This document shows positions 10,935-22,734 of a stretch of 64,000 bases of DNA, in pieces. Location of the stretch: NCBI RefSeq assembly GCF_021654035.1, contig NZ_JAJPDW010000001.1, positions 1 to 64,000 of the forward strand, read 5' to 3'. Below the pieces are notes generated by a model. It did no database searches. It was not told the DNA's origin and saw only the letters and a program-made list of their open reading frames with translations. This stretch comes from Microbacterium aurantiacum (lineage in GTDB: Bacteria > Actinomycetota > Actinomycetes > Actinomycetales > Microbacteriaceae). The position numbers were made by a program, and so were the translations under genes. Position 1 is the first letter of the stretch; each line of letters starts with the position of its first letter.

Positions 10935-11833
10935 CCGCCGTCATCGAGGTCACCGGCCTCACCAAGCGCTACCGCGAGACCGTCGCGGTGGACGACATCA
11001 GCTTCGCCATCGAGAAGGACACGATCTACGGCCTCCTGGGCCGCAACGGCGCCGGCAAGACCACGGTCATGTCGATCCTGACCGCGCAGAACTTCGCCAC
11101 CTCCGGCGATGTGCGCATCTTCGGAGAGCGCCCGTACGAGAATCCCCACGTGCTGCAGCGGATGTGCTTCGTCCGCGAGAGCCAGAAGTACCCGGACGAC
11201 GCCACGCCGCGTCACGCGTTCCGCATCGCGCGCCTGTTCTTCCCGAACTGGGACCAGGACCTCGCAGATCAGCTGGTCGACGACTTCCAGCTGCCGATGA
11301 AGAAGACGATCAAGAAGCTCTCGCGAGGTCAGCTGTCCGCCGTCGGAGTGGTGATCGGCCTCGCCTCCCGCGCCGAGATCACCTTCTTCGACGAGCCCTA
11401 CCTGGGCCTGGACGCCGTGGCCCGGCAGATCTTCTACGACCGTCTGCTCGCCGACTACGCCGAGCACCCCCGGACGATCATCCTCTCCAGCCACCTCATC
11501 GACGAGGTCTCCAACCTCATCGAGCGCGTCCTGGTCATCGACGGCGGGCGCATCATCATGGACGAGGAGACGGATGCCGTCCGCGGACGCGCCGCGACCA
11601 TCGTCGGCGACAGCGCCCGGGTCGACGCCTTCGTGGCGGGCCGCGAAGTGCTCCACCGGGAGGGCCTCGGCCACGTGTCGAGCGTCACCGTCCTCGGCGA
11701 ACTCACCCACGCCGACCGCGTCCGTCTGGCCGACGACGGCCTCGACGTCGCCCCGGTCTCGCTGCAGCAGCTGATCGTGCGCACCACCCAGCAGTCCGCG
11801 TCCGCGCGTCACGACGAAGGAGCCCTCCGATGA
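10931..11833 (+). CDS. ABC transporter ATP-binding protein
   Basis: A 300-residue ATPase with Walker A GRNGAGKTT (37-45), signature LSRGQ (130-134) and Walker B TFFDEP (151-156), then a C-terminal region of about 90 residues (VDGGRIIMDEETDAVRGRAA onward) typical of drug/antibiotic exporter ATPases. The usual LSGGQ Gly is replaced by Arg, as is frequent in YtrB-like members. It overlaps gntR by 4 bp upstream and the permease by 4 bp downstream, so the three products are translationally coupled. The substrate cannot be inferred; cell-wall antibiotic efflux or sensing is the usual association of YtrA-controlled ABC systems. Confidence 0.92.
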   Translation: MTAVIEVTGLTKRYRETVAVDDISFAIEKDTIYGLLGRNGAGKTTVMSILTAQNFATSGDVRIFGERPYENPHVLQRMCFVRESQKYPDDATPRHAFRIARLFFPNWDQDLADQLVDDFQLPMKKTIKKLSRGQLSAVGVVIGLASRAEITFFDEPYLGLDAVARQIFYDRLLADYAEHPRTIILSSHLIDEVSNLIERVLVIDGGRIIMDEETDAVRGRAATIVGDSARVDAFVAGREVLHREGLGHVSSVTVLGELTHADRVRLADDGLDVAPVSLQQLIVRTTQQSASARHDEGALR

Positions 11834-12561
11834 CCGCCGTCACCGCTTCACCCCGCCGCACCGGCGGGCCCCGCCTCCTGAACGTGGTCCGGATGCAGCT
11901 GGTGAATCGCCAGACATACATCTGGATCCCCCTCATCGTGCTGTCCGGCACGCTGCTGATCACCCTCGCGATCTGGGGCGTGATCATCGGCAACGGCGGG
12001 TCGGGCAACCTCTTCGGCGGCGGAGCACAGGCACCGCTGTGGTACTTCGGCGTCGTCGGCGTCCAGGCCCTCACCCTGACCTTCCCGTTCTCGCAGGCGA
12101 TGAGCGTCAGCCGGCGCGAGTTCTTCTTCGGCACCCTCCTCACCGCCGCGATGACCGCGCTGATCCTGGCGATCGTGTTCGTCCTCGGTGCGTTCATCGA
12201 GACGGTGACGAACGGCTGGGGCATGAACGGCTACTTCTTCGCCCTGCCCGGGATCTGGGATGCCGGCGCGGCCGTTGCGGGCCTGTTCTACTTCAGCATC
12301 GCGATGCTCTTCTTCATCGTCGGGTTCACCTCGGCGACGATCTACAAGCGCTTCGGCGGCATCGCCCTGACGGTGGTGCTCGTGGGGCTGGGCGCGCTGC
12401 TGGTCCTGGCGATGTTCCTCATCGGGCGCCTGAACGCGTGGGGACCCGTCTTCATCTGGTTCGCCGAGCTGGGCATCCTCGGCGGAGCGTTCCTCGTCCT
12501 CGGCGTGGTGGCGGTGCTGTCGGCGACGGCGTACGGCATCCTCCGCCGCGCGACTCCCTGA
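11830..12561 (+). CDS. ABC transporter permease, six-helix
   Basis: The 243-residue protein starts at ATG 11830 within the ATGA overlap and has about six hydrophobic helices, beginning with YIWIPLIVLSGTLLITLAIW and ending AFLVLGVVAVLSATAYGIL. A cytosolic stretch AMSVSRREFFFGTL contains the SRREFF motif common in this permease family. It has no paired periplasmic domain. With the preceding ATPase it should form a homodimeric exporter in the cytoplasmic membrane. The operon ends at a hairpin at 12580-12612. Confidence 0.88.
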   Translation: MTAVTASPRRTGGPRLLNVVRMQLVNRQTYIWIPLIVLSGTLLITLAIWGVIIGNGGSGNLFGGGAQAPLWYFGVVGVQALTLTFPFSQAMSVSRREFFFGTLLTAAMTALILAIVFVLGAFIETVTNGWGMNGYFFALPGIWDAGAAVAGLFYFSIAMLFFIVGFTSATIYKRFGGIALTVVLVGLGALLVLAMFLIGRLNAWGPVFIWFAELGILGGAFLVLGVVAVLSATAYGILRRATP

Positions 12562-12579
12562 TCGGGGACGCACCGGCAC

Positions 12580-12612
12580 GCGGCCGGCGGGTGCTCAGCG
12601 CCCGTCGGCCGC
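12580..12612. terminator. bidirectional hairpin terminator overlapping the chorismate mutase 3' end
   Basis: GCGGCCGGCGGG (12580-12591) pairs with CCCGTCGGCCGC (12601-12612), 11 of 12 positions, across a 9-base loop. It lies between convergent genes: 19 bp after the ABC permease stop and across the last codons of the chorismate mutase gene, whose final residues ADGR are encoded in the right arm. No T-run follows, as is common for actinobacterial terminators. Confidence 0.65.
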
Positions 12613-12888
12613 TTCGGTGTGGTGGCGGATCACCTCGGCGACGACGAAGTTGAACCACTTCTCCGCGAAGGCGGGGTCGAGGTCCGCCTCCTCCGCGAGG
12701 GCCCGCAGGCGTGCGACCTGCTGCTCCTCCCGCGCGGGGTCCGAGGCCGGCATCCCGAACTCGGCCTTCAGCTCGCCCACCTGCTTGGTGCACTTGAACC
12801 GTTCGGCCAAGAGATACACCAGCGAGGCGTCGATGTTGTCGATGCTGCTGCGCAGGCGGAGCAGGGTGGCGCGCGGGTCGTCCTTCAT
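12595..12888 (-). CDS. chorismate mutase, AroQ type
   Basis: This 97-residue protein converts chorismate to prephenate on the way to Phe and Tyr. The AroQ fold is seen in LLRLRSSIDNIDASLVYLLAERFKCTKQVGELKAEFGMPA, containing the catalytic Arg of the first helix (LRSSIDNID), the second-helix Arg/Lys (ERFKCTKQVGELK), and DPAREEQQVARL. Length matches single-domain actinobacterial enzymes and there is no signal peptide, so it is cytosolic. The gene stands alone; its 3' end forms part of a shared terminator. Confidence 0.92.
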   Translation of the reverse strand: MKDDPRATLLRLRSSIDNIDASLVYLLAERFKCTKQVGELKAEFGMPASDPAREEQQVARLRALAEEADLDPAFAEKWFNFVVAEVIRHHTEAADGR

Positions 12889-12940
12889 GGGTGAATCCTC
12901 CTCGCCCCGACACTACCGCGCGACGCCGCGGTCCTAGAGT

Positions 12941-14128
12941 GTGAGGATGACCGCCGAGCCGCCCTCGACCGCAGCCTCGCCCGCCGAGGTGCCCGCGCCG
13001 ACCGAGGCCTCTTCCGACGCCCCCGACGACTCCCGCCGCGGCCTTCCCCCGCGGGCCGCCCTGCAGCGCTGGGCGAGCCTGAACAACCCGTTCGCGGTGG
13101 GCTTCACCCTCACCCTCGGCGGTCTCGTCGCCCTGGCGCTCGGCATCGCGTTCGGCAACCTGTCGACGATCATCATCTACGTCGCCCTCGCCCTCTTCGT
13201 CGCCCTCGCACTCGATCCCGCCGTGCGGTGGCTGGAGCGCAAGAACGTTCCCCGCGCGTGGGGCATCGTCATCGTCTACGCCGTCTTCGCGCTGATCCTG
13301 ATCGGCGTCCTCCTGCTCATCGTGCCGACGGTCGTCGGTCAGATCGCGCAGTTCATCGACGACGTCCCCTCCCTCATCGCCAATTTCCAGCAGTCATCCT
13401 TCTACGGGTGGGCCGAGAGCACCTTCGGCGACCCGGTCGAGGCGTTGACGGCCGAGATCCAGAAGTTCCTCTCCGACCCGGGCATCATCGCGACCCTCGG
13501 CGGCGGCGTGCTCCGCGTGGTCGTCGGCATCGGCTCGGCGATCTCGGGCGGCATCATCGTGATCGTCCTGAGCCTCTACTTTTTGGCGTCGCTGCTGTCG
13601 ATGAAGCAGGGCCTCTACCGGCTCGTCCCCGCGCACGCGCGTGCCAAGACGGCCGACCTCACCGAGCAGATCACCGACTCGATCGGCGGCTACCTCATGG
13701 GCATGGTGGTGCTGGCCTTCTTCAACGCCACCTTCACCTTCATCATGTACCTGCTGCTCGGCCTGCAGTTCGGGGCGCTCATGGCGGTGGTCTCGTTCAG
13801 CATCACGATCATCCCGCTCGTAGGTCCGGTGCTGTTCTGGATCATCGGCTCCAGCGTCGCCCTGTTCCTCGACCCGCTCGCGGCGCTCATCTTCGCCCTC
13901 GCCTACCTCGTCTACATGCAGGTCGAGGCCTACGTACTGACGCCGCGGGTGATGAGCAAGGCCGTCTCGGTCCCGGGATCGCTCGTCGTCATCGGCGCGC
14001 TCGTGGGCGGGACGCTCCTCGGCCTCCTCGGTGCCCTCGTGGCCGTGCCGGTGACGGCGTCGATCCTGCTCATCATCAAGCAGGTCGTGATCCCCCGGCA
14101 GGACGCCAAGACCCGGCCGGTCACCTGA
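12941..14128 (+). CDS. AI-2E family (PerM/UPF0118) transporter
   Basis: The 395-residue protein has a Pro/Ala/Ser-rich cytosolic leader to about residue 40, then the eight-helix AI-2E family core: VGFTLTLGGLVALALGIAF, a central soluble stretch (VGQIAQFIDDVPSLIANFQQ), and the conserved SFSITIIPLVGPVLFWIIG and VEAYVLTPRVMSKAVSVPGS near the C-terminus. Despite the family name, substrates vary and are not predictable. GTG 12941 and ATG 12947 are both possible starts; they differ by two residues, and GTGAGG around them leaves no separate ribosome-binding site, so the message may be leaderless. Confidence 0.92.
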   Translation: MRMTAEPPSTAASPAEVPAPTEASSDAPDDSRRGLPPRAALQRWASLNNPFAVGFTLTLGGLVALALGIAFGNLSTIIIYVALALFVALALDPAVRWLERKNVPRAWGIVIVYAVFALILIGVLLLIVPTVVGQIAQFIDDVPSLIANFQQSSFYGWAESTFGDPVEALTAEIQKFLSDPGIIATLGGGVLRVVVGIGSAISGGIIVIVLSLYFLASLLSMKQGLYRLVPAHARAKTADLTEQITDSIGGYLMGMVVLAFFNATFTFIMYLLLGLQFGALMAVVSFSITIIPLVGPVLFWIIGSSVALFLDPLAALIFALAYLVYMQVEAYVLTPRVMSKAVSVPGSLVVIGALVGGTLLGLLGALVAVPVTASILLIIKQVVIPRQDAKTRPVT

Positions 14129-14170
14129 CGGCGGCGGCGCGGCGCCCCCATCGGACGGCCGAGCCCGGAT

Positions 14171-15379
14171 TCAGCCGAGCGGCACCAGGCAGCTCGGCGA
14201 CGCGACCGACGCGCGGTGCCGGACCCGTCCCGGGATACCCGTGCGGGGATCGAGCGGGCGCGAGACGACGTCGTCGGAATGCTGTCCGGCCACCAGCAGC
14301 GTGTCGCGGACCACGAGGTGGTGGCGCGGCCACCGCACGTCCGCCTCGACGAGCGCGACCGGGCTGAGCGCCTCGCCCCCGCCGCGGACGCGGAGGACCG
14401 CGATGGTGTCGGTCCCGCGCACGCCCGCATACAGCGTCTCGGCGTCATGGGACATCGCGAGCTCGGCCGCCGTGTCATCGGGGAGGATGCCGGCGCCGAG
14501 GCTCGTCCCGGCGACGATGCGCCACGCCCCCGTGACGTCGGGGGCGAGGGCGAAGACCTCGTGAGACAGCTCGGTGACGACGTAGAGGTGACCGCTCGGA
14601 TGCCACACGGTGTGGCGCGGGCCGGATCCGCGCGGCAGCACCACGTCCTGCCGGTGGCGGAGGCCGTCGGCCGTGACGCTCCAGAGGCGCACGGTGTCGT
14701 ACCCCATGTCGGTGGTGGCGACGAGGCCGGGTGGCAGGAACCGCGCCTGATGCGCGTGCGGGGTGCGCGCGGTCTCCGCGGACGGCTGCTCCGGCGTCGC
14801 AGGGTGCGGGACCTCATCGCGATCGTGCTCCGGGACGAGGTGAGCGAACTCCGCGCCCGCCGCCTCGCGGAGGGCGCGGGCGGCGGCGGCGAGGTCGATG
14901 ACCTCCTCCGTCCCGCCCGACGCGGCCGCCGTATGGGCCTGCGTCGCAGCCGAACCATGCGGATCGACGGGAGCAGCGGACTCGACGGGGCGCGACGGGA
15001 GACCTGCGGCATCCAGACCCATCCGCACGACGCGCCCGTCCCCCCAGCACGAGGCGACGAGGAAGGCGCCGTCGGGAGAGACCGCCACGTGGCAGACCGC
15101 GTCCCCCGCCGGGACCGCGACACCGAGGGTCGCGAGGCGTTCGGGGCCGACACGACGGAACGCCTGCACGGTCCCCGCTCCCTCCAGAGCGGCGTAGACG
15201 ACGTCGAGCGTCGGGTGCGGGGTGATCCAGGACGGAGACCCCGTCACTGCGACGGCATCCCCAGCACCGCGCAGCACACCCCCGGCGAGCGCATCGTCGG
15301 GGGACCCGGCATCGAGGAGCGCGATGCCCGTCGCCGAACCTTCCGCGTCCGCGGTGTAGCCGCCCACGAGGAAGCGCAC
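14171..15379 (-). CDS. lactonase-family beta-propeller protein
   Basis: A 402-residue protein of the seven-bladed propeller lactonase family (6-phosphogluconolactonase YbhE-like). Blade motifs are visible: VCHVAVSPDGAFLVASCWGD, GSGPRHTVWHPSGHLYVVTE, and AELAMSHDAETLYAGVRGTD. The conserved H in PHGSAATQAHTA and R in GPRHTVWHP match family active-site regions. An insertion at about residues 155-205 rich in Ala/Glu is unlike compact members. No signal peptide is evident. It ends just before purA on the same strand (4 bp gap), so it may be co-transcribed with purA. Confidence 0.85.
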   Translation of the reverse strand: MRFLVGGYTADAEGSATGIALLDAGSPDDALAGGVLRGAGDAVAVTGSPSWITPHPTLDVVYAALEGAGTVQAFRRVGPERLATLGVAVPAGDAVCHVAVSPDGAFLVASCWGDGRVVRMGLDAAGLPSRPVESAAPVDPHGSAATQAHTAAASGGTEEVIDLAAAARALREAAGAEFAHLVPEHDRDEVPHPATPEQPSAETARTPHAHQARFLPPGLVATTDMGYDTVRLWSVTADGLRHRQDVVLPRGSGPRHTVWHPSGHLYVVTELSHEVFALAPDVTGAWRIVAGTSLGAGILPDDTAAELAMSHDAETLYAGVRGTDTIAVLRVRGGGEALSPVALVEADVRWPRHHLVVRDTLLVAGQHSDDVVSRPLDPRTGIPGRVRHRASVASPSCLVPLG

Positions 15380-15383
15380 GGGC

Positions 15384-16670
15384 TCAGTCCACGAGGTCGT
15401 GCCGGACGATGACCGCGTCGCGCGCGGGGCCGACGCCGATCACCGAGATGCGCGTGCCGCTCATCGCCTCGAGAGCGAGGACGTACTCCTGCGCCGCGAC
15501 GGGGAGGTCCTCGAACGTGCGGGCGCCCGAGATGTCCTCCTTCCAGCCGGGGAGGTACTCCAGGATCGGCCGCGCGTGGTGGAAGTCGGACTGGTTCACC
15601 GGCACCTCGTCGAAGCGCTGACCGTCGACGTCGTAGGCGACGCACACCGGGATCCGGTCGAGTCCGGTCAGGATGTCGAGCTTGGTGAGCACGAGGTCGG
15701 TGATGCCGTTGATCCGGGTGGCGTACCGGGTGATGGGGGCGTCGTACCAGCCGACGCGGCGGGGGCGCCCGGTGGTCGTGCCGAACTCGAACCCGCGCGA
15801 GCGCAGGAAGTCGCCGTTCTCGTCGAAGAGCTCCGTGGGGAACGGGCCCGAGCCCACGCGGGTCGTGTACGCCTTCACGATGCCGACGATGCGGTCGAGG
15901 CGGTTGGGACCGATGCCCGAGCCGGTCGCCGCCCCGCCCGCGGTCGCGGACGACGAGGTGACGAACGGGTAGGTGCCGTGGTCGACGTCGAGCATCGTGG
16001 CCTGACCGCCCTCGAAGACGACGACCTCGTCACGGTCGAGGGCCTCGCTGAGGAGCAGCCCGGTGTCGGCGACCATCGGGCGGAGGCGCTCGGCGTAGGA
16101 CAGCAGCTCGTCGACGATCTCATCGACCGTGATGGCGCGGCGGTTGAAGACCTTCACGAGGAGGTGGTTCTTCTGGTCGAGCGCGCCCTCGACCTTCTGG
16201 CGCAGGATGTTCTCGTCGAAGAGATCCTGCACGCGGATGCCGACCCGGTTGATCTTGTCGGCGTAGGCCGGTCCGATCCCGCGGCCCGTGGTGCCGATCT
16301 GGCGCTTGCCGAGGAAGCGCTCGGTGACCTTGTCGAGCGTGCGGTGGTACTGGGTGATGAGGTGCGCGTTGGCGCTGATGCGCAGGCGCGAGATGTCCAT
16401 GCCGCGCGCGGTGAGCGCCTCGAGCTCGTTGAAGAGCACCTCGGGGTCGACCACGACGCCGTTGCCGATGACGGCGTTGACGCCGGGCGAGAGGATGCCG
16501 GAGGGCAGCAGGTGCAGGGCGTACTTCTCGTCGCCGATCACCACGGTGTGGCCGGCGTTGTTCCCGCCGTTGAACTTCACGACCCAGTCGGTGCGTTCCC
16601 CGAGGAGGTCGGTGGCTTTGCCCTTGCCCTCGTCCCCCCACTGGACTCCGACGATGACGATGCCTGGCAT
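15384..16670 (-). CDS. purA: adenylosuccinate synthase
   Basis: The enzyme joins IMP and aspartate using GTP, the first step from IMP to AMP. The 428-residue product begins [20 protein letters not shown], with the P-loop GDEGKGK, the adjacent [25 protein letters not shown], and [13 protein letters not shown] near the GTP pocket. An in-frame GTG eight codons upstream exists, but ATG 16670 matches the family start and follows GGGGGGAAAG. PurL in the same window belongs to the same pathway, though not the same operon. The downstream lactonase gene starts 4 bp after the stop. Confidence 0.97.
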   Translation of the reverse strand: MPGIVIVGVQWGDEGKGKATDLLGERTDWVVKFNGGNNAGHTVVIGDEKYALHLLPSGILSPGVNAVIGNGVVVDPEVLFNELEALTARGMDISRLRISANAHLITQYHRTLDKVTERFLGKRQIGTTGRGIGPAYADKINRVGIRVQDLFDENILRQKVEGALDQKNHLLVKVFNRRAITVDEIVDELLSYAERLRPMVADTGLLLSEALDRDEVVVFEGGQATMLDVDHGTYPFVTSSSATAGGAATGSGIGPNRLDRIVGIVKAYTTRVGSGPFPTELFDENGDFLRSRGFEFGTTTGRPRRVGWYDAPITRYATRINGITDLVLTKLDILTGLDRIPVCVAYDVDGQRFDEVPVNQSDFHHARPILEYLPGWKEDISGARTFEDLPVAAQEYVLALEAMSGTRISVIGVGPARDAVIVRHDLVD

Positions 16671-17427
16671 GGGCTTTCCCCCCGTTGTCGACACGGTTAG
16701 ACCTCAGTCTATCGGGCGTCGCAGACCACTACAGTCACCCTATGCACGCCCGCACGCGCGATCGGATCTGGCAGATCCTGCGCCTCGCCATGGCGGCCGC
16801 GGTGGTGGCCGCCGTCGTCAGTCAGCTCGCCCTCACCGTCGACATCGCGCTGGACGCCGGCCGCGACGTGACCACGACCGTGGCGAACTTCTTCAGCTTC
16901 TTCACGATCCTCTCCAATGTCTCCGCGGCGATCGTGCTCGCCGTCGCGGGGGTGCACGGGCTCCGCCACCCGGCCAGGACCGACGGAAGGCCACTGGCCG
17001 TGGCGCTGGCGTCGGTGACGACCTACATGGTGATCACCGGCATCGTCTACAACCTGCTGCTGCGGGGGATCGAGCTCGCCCCGGGGACGACCGTGCCTTG
17101 GTCGAACGAGGTCCTTCACGTCGTGGCGCCTCTGTTCCTCGCCCTCGACCTCTTCCTCGGGCCGCGCCGCCGCGCGCTGGTGTGGCGGGCGATGTGGGCG
17201 ATCGTGGCGTTCCCGATCGTCTGGGTGGTCTACACGATGGTGCGGGGGACCCTCGTCACCAACCCGGTCACGGGCGATCCGTTCTGGTACCCCTACCCGT
17301 TCCTGAACCCGAACAATCCCGCCCTCCAGCCCCCGGGCTACGCCGGTGTGGCCGTGTACGTCGTCGGGATCGCCGTCGGGATCCTGTTCGTGGGCGCCGC
17401 AGTGGTCTTCCTCGGACGCCGCCGTGC

Positions 17428-20018
<2,591 letters not shown>

Positions 20019-20028
20019 GGCGGCGTCC

Positions 20029-20628
20029 GTGGCCACCGGGAATGCCCGCATCGTCCGCAGCACGCCGGATGACGTGTTCGCGGTGTTCTCGGACGGCTGG
20101 CTGTACCCGGTGTGGGTGGTCGGTGCGGCGCGCATGCGCGACGTCACCGGCGACTGGCCGCAGGCCGGAGCCGAGATCCACCACTCGCTCGGCATCTGGC
20201 CGGTCCTCATCGACGACCGCACCGAGGTCGTCGAGTGGGACCCGCCGCGCCGGCTGCGGCTACGCGCACGGATCGGCCCCTTCGGCCGCGCCGTCGTCGT
20301 CATCGACGTCCGCCCGCGCGGCGATCACTGCATCGTCCGGATGGGCGAGGAGCCGGTCGCGGGCCTCGCCGCCCGGATCCCCCGGTTCCTCTGGGCCCCG
20401 ATCATGCGCATCCGCAACACCGAGACCCTGCGCCGCCTGGCCTTCCTCGCCGAGGGGCGGGCGCAGGCCCGGCTCGAGAACGACCGGGTGATCCGCGACG
20501 ACGTCCCCGAGGAGGAGCCCGGCCCGCAGGCCGATCGTGAGGCGCGCGAGGACGTCGCCGAGGCGGATGACGCGCACGAGGCCGCGGAGCACCCCGAGCA
20601 GGTCGATCCCCCGGAGAAGCGGGAGTGA
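20029..20628 (+). CDS. SRPBCC-family (START-like) protein
   Basis: The protein has 199 residues from GTG 20029. The first 145 residues read as a polyketide-cyclase/START-like fold (STPDDVFAVFSDGWLYPVWV; HHSLGIWPVLIDDRTEVVEW; LRARIGPFGRAVVVIDVRPR), which usually forms a hydrophobic ligand pocket. The C-terminal 55 residues are highly acidic and probably disordered (DDVPEEEPGPQADREAREDV). Its stop overlaps the next gene start by 4 bp (GTGA), so it is coupled to the FAD-dependent oxidoreductase and may bind or modify the same lipid-like substrate; that link is inferred. Confidence 0.8.
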   Translation: MATGNARIVRSTPDDVFAVFSDGWLYPVWVVGAARMRDVTGDWPQAGAEIHHSLGIWPVLIDDRTEVVEWDPPRRLRLRARIGPFGRAVVVIDVRPRGDHCIVRMGEEPVAGLAARIPRFLWAPIMRIRNTETLRRLAFLAEGRAQARLENDRVIRDDVPEEEPGPQADREAREDVAEADDAHEAAEHPEQVDPPEKRE

Positions 20629-22073
20629 CCTCTCCCGACGTGGTGGTCGTCGGCTCCGGACCCAACGGTCTGGCCGCCGCCGCGACCCTCGCCCGCGCGG
20701 GTCTGGGAGTCCAGGTCTTCGAGCGCTCCGACACACCGGGCGGCGGCACCCGGACCGCGGAGCTGACCCTCCCCGGCTATCACCACGACATCTGCTCGGC
20801 GGTGCACCCCCTGGCGGTCGCCTCGCCGTTCTTCCGGGCCTTCGGTCTCGCCGAACGCCTCGAGCTCCTCACCCCCGAGGTGTCGTTCGCCCACCCGCTT
20901 CCGGGGCGACCGGCGGGGGTCGCGTACGTCGACCTCGCACGGACCGCCCACGAGCTCGGCGTCGACGGGCCGGCGTACCGGCGGATGATCGGGCCCCTCG
21001 CCGACCGCGCCCTCGCGGTCGCCCGCTTCACCGGATCGAACCTCCTCGGCATCCCCGACGATCCGATCGCCGCCGCGATCTTCGCCGCGCGCGTCCTCGA
21101 GCAGGGGACGCCGGTGTGGAACGCGCGCTTCCGCGAGGAGCAGGCGCCGGCGATGATCACCGGCGTCTCGGCGCACGCGATCGTGCGCCAGCCGAGCCTC
21201 GTAGCCGCCGGCGCAGGTCTCGCCCTCCAAGCGCACGCCCATGCGGGCGGCTGGCCGATCCCGCGCGGCGGGAGCCAGGCGATCGCGGACGCGCTGGTGG
21301 CCGACATCCGCGCCCACGGGGGCGAGGTCGTCACCGGACACGACATCCGGCGCCTGTCCGATCTGCCACCCGCCCGCGCGACGGTGATGGACATCACCCC
21401 CCGGGCGTTCCTCGCCCTCGCCGGGGATCGCGTGCCCGCCCGCTACCGGCGTGCGCTCTCGCGGTTCCGGCACGGGAACGCGGCGGCGAAGGTGGACTTC
21501 GCCCTCTCCGGCCCGGTTCCGTGGGCCGACGAACGGGTGCGGAAGGCGGGGACGGTCCATCTCGGCGGCACGCGCGCCGACATGGCGTGGGCCGAGAACC
21601 AGGTCGCCCGGGGCCGTCACGCGGCAGACCCCTACGTCCTCGTCTCGCAGCCGTCGGTGCTCGACGACTCGCGCGCTCCCGGCGACCACCACGTGCTGTG
21701 GGCGTACACGCACGTGCCGGCGGGGTCCGACGTCGACCAGACCGAGGCCATCACCCGGACGATCGAACGCGTCGCGCCCGGCTTCCGCGATCTCATCATC
21801 GCGCACCGGAGCGCCACGGCCGTCGATCTGAGCGAGCAGAACCCGAACTACGTCGGCGGCGACATCAGCGCGGGAGCGGCGACCCTGTGGCAGCTGCTCG
21901 CGCGCCCCGTGCTCTCGCGCGACCCGTGGCGGACGGCTCTCGACGGGTTCTACCTGTGCGGCTCGTCGACCGTGCCGGGCCCCGGCGTGCACGGACTCTC
22001 CGGCTGGTACGCGGCGCAGTCGGCACTGCGCAACACCTTCGGCCGGCGCGCGCCCGTCGACCTCGCTCCCTGA
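20625..22073 (+). CDS. FAD-dependent phytoene-desaturase-like oxidoreductase
   Basis: The 482-residue enzyme has an N-terminal dinucleotide-binding motif VVVVGSGPNGLAAAATLARAG followed by the FAD-contacting FERSDTPGGGTRTAELTLPG. The C-terminus has the family's closing FAD site: LDGFYLCGSSTVPGPGVHGL. It belongs to the wide CrtI/carotenoid isomerase-like group; the substrate is not predictable and there are no carotenoid genes nearby. It starts at GTG 20625, overlapping the SRPBCC gene. Convergent with the Mrp operon. Confidence 0.88.
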   Translation: MTSPDVVVVGSGPNGLAAAATLARAGLGVQVFERSDTPGGGTRTAELTLPGYHHDICSAVHPLAVASPFFRAFGLAERLELLTPEVSFAHPLPGRPAGVAYVDLARTAHELGVDGPAYRRMIGPLADRALAVARFTGSNLLGIPDDPIAAAIFAARVLEQGTPVWNARFREEQAPAMITGVSAHAIVRQPSLVAAGAGLALQAHAHAGGWPIPRGGSQAIADALVADIRAHGGEVVTGHDIRRLSDLPPARATVMDITPRAFLALAGDRVPARYRRALSRFRHGNAAAKVDFALSGPVPWADERVRKAGTVHLGGTRADMAWAENQVARGRHAADPYVLVSQPSVLDDSRAPGDHHVLWAYTHVPAGSDVDQTEAITRTIERVAPGFRDLIIAHRSATAVDLSEQNPNYVGGDISAGAATLWQLLARPVLSRDPWRTALDGFYLCGSSTVPGPGVHGLSGWYAAQSALRNTFGRRAPVDLAP

Positions 22074-22096
22074 CGGAGCGGATGCGAAAGACCTGC

Positions 22097-22468
22097 TCAG
22101 CCCCCCGCGGCGGGAGGCGTGCGCTTCGACTCCGCGAGCTCGTCCATCGACAGCGACTGACGGTCGATGGTGCCGTTGCGGTAGGCCTGCCGCCCGACGA
22201 TGTGCGCCGACAGCGGCGCGGTGGCGAGCTGCACGAGGACGACCGGCACGAGGAAGGCCACGACCGCCCACGATTCCAGGGCGAGGGCGATCGCGAGGCA
22301 GATGAGGATAAACCCCAGCACCTGGGGCTTTGTGGCGGCGTGCAGCCGGGTGGGGACGTCGCGGAAACGGAGCAGGCCGATCGCGGCGGTGAGGCACAGG
22401 AGCGCCCCGATGAGGATGAGGACGAGCGCGACGACGTCGAGGGCGTTCACGGATGCGACGGGACTCAT
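22097..22468 (-). CDS. mrpG: Mrp Na+/H+ antiporter subunit G
   Basis: The 123-residue subunit has three hydrophobic helices and the MnhG family core GLLRFRDVPTRLHAATKPQVLGF. It is the last gene of the operon and starts within an ATGA overlap with mrpF. The C-terminal tail (RNGTIDRQSLSMDELAESKR) is cytosolic and variable. It is a structural membrane subunit of the multi-protein antiporter that exchanges protons for sodium in alkali and salt tolerance. Confidence 0.95.
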   Translation of the reverse strand: MSPVASVNALDVVALVLILIGALLCLTAAIGLLRFRDVPTRLHAATKPQVLGFILICLAIALALESWAVVAFLVPVVLVQLATAPLSAHIVGRQAYRNGTIDRQSLSMDELAESKRTPPAAGG

Positions 22469-22734
22469 TGGTCGGTGTTGTCCTTCCGTGCGACGAAGCG
22501 GGCGATCGCGATCGATCCGAAGACGCCGACCGCGGCGATGATCAGCATCGCCGGAAGCGACCGGGTGTGGTGGTTGATCGCCATGTCGGCGCCGATCACG
22601 CAGAGCACGAGCGTCAGCAGCACGTCAGAGGCGACCGCGCGGTCGAGGATCGACGGGCCGACGATGATGCGCCACAGGATCAGCAACGCCGCGACGCCGA
22701 AGACGGCGTAGATCGCGATCATGAGGATGCTCAC
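22465..22734 (-). CDS. mrpF: Mrp Na+/H+ antiporter subunit F
   Basis: The 89-residue subunit begins at GTG 22734 inside a GTGA overlap with mrpE and ends in an ATGA overlap with mrpG. It has three helices and the MnhF signature IVGPSILDRAVASDVLLTL with the conserved Asp, then GADMAINHHTRSLPAMLII. A longer open frame upstream is only the mrpE region read in another phase. Confidence 0.95.
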   Translation of the reverse strand: MSILMIAIYAVFGVAALLILWRIIVGPSILDRAVASDVLLTLVLCVIGADMAINHHTRSLPAMLIIAAVGVFGSIAIARFVARKDNTDQ

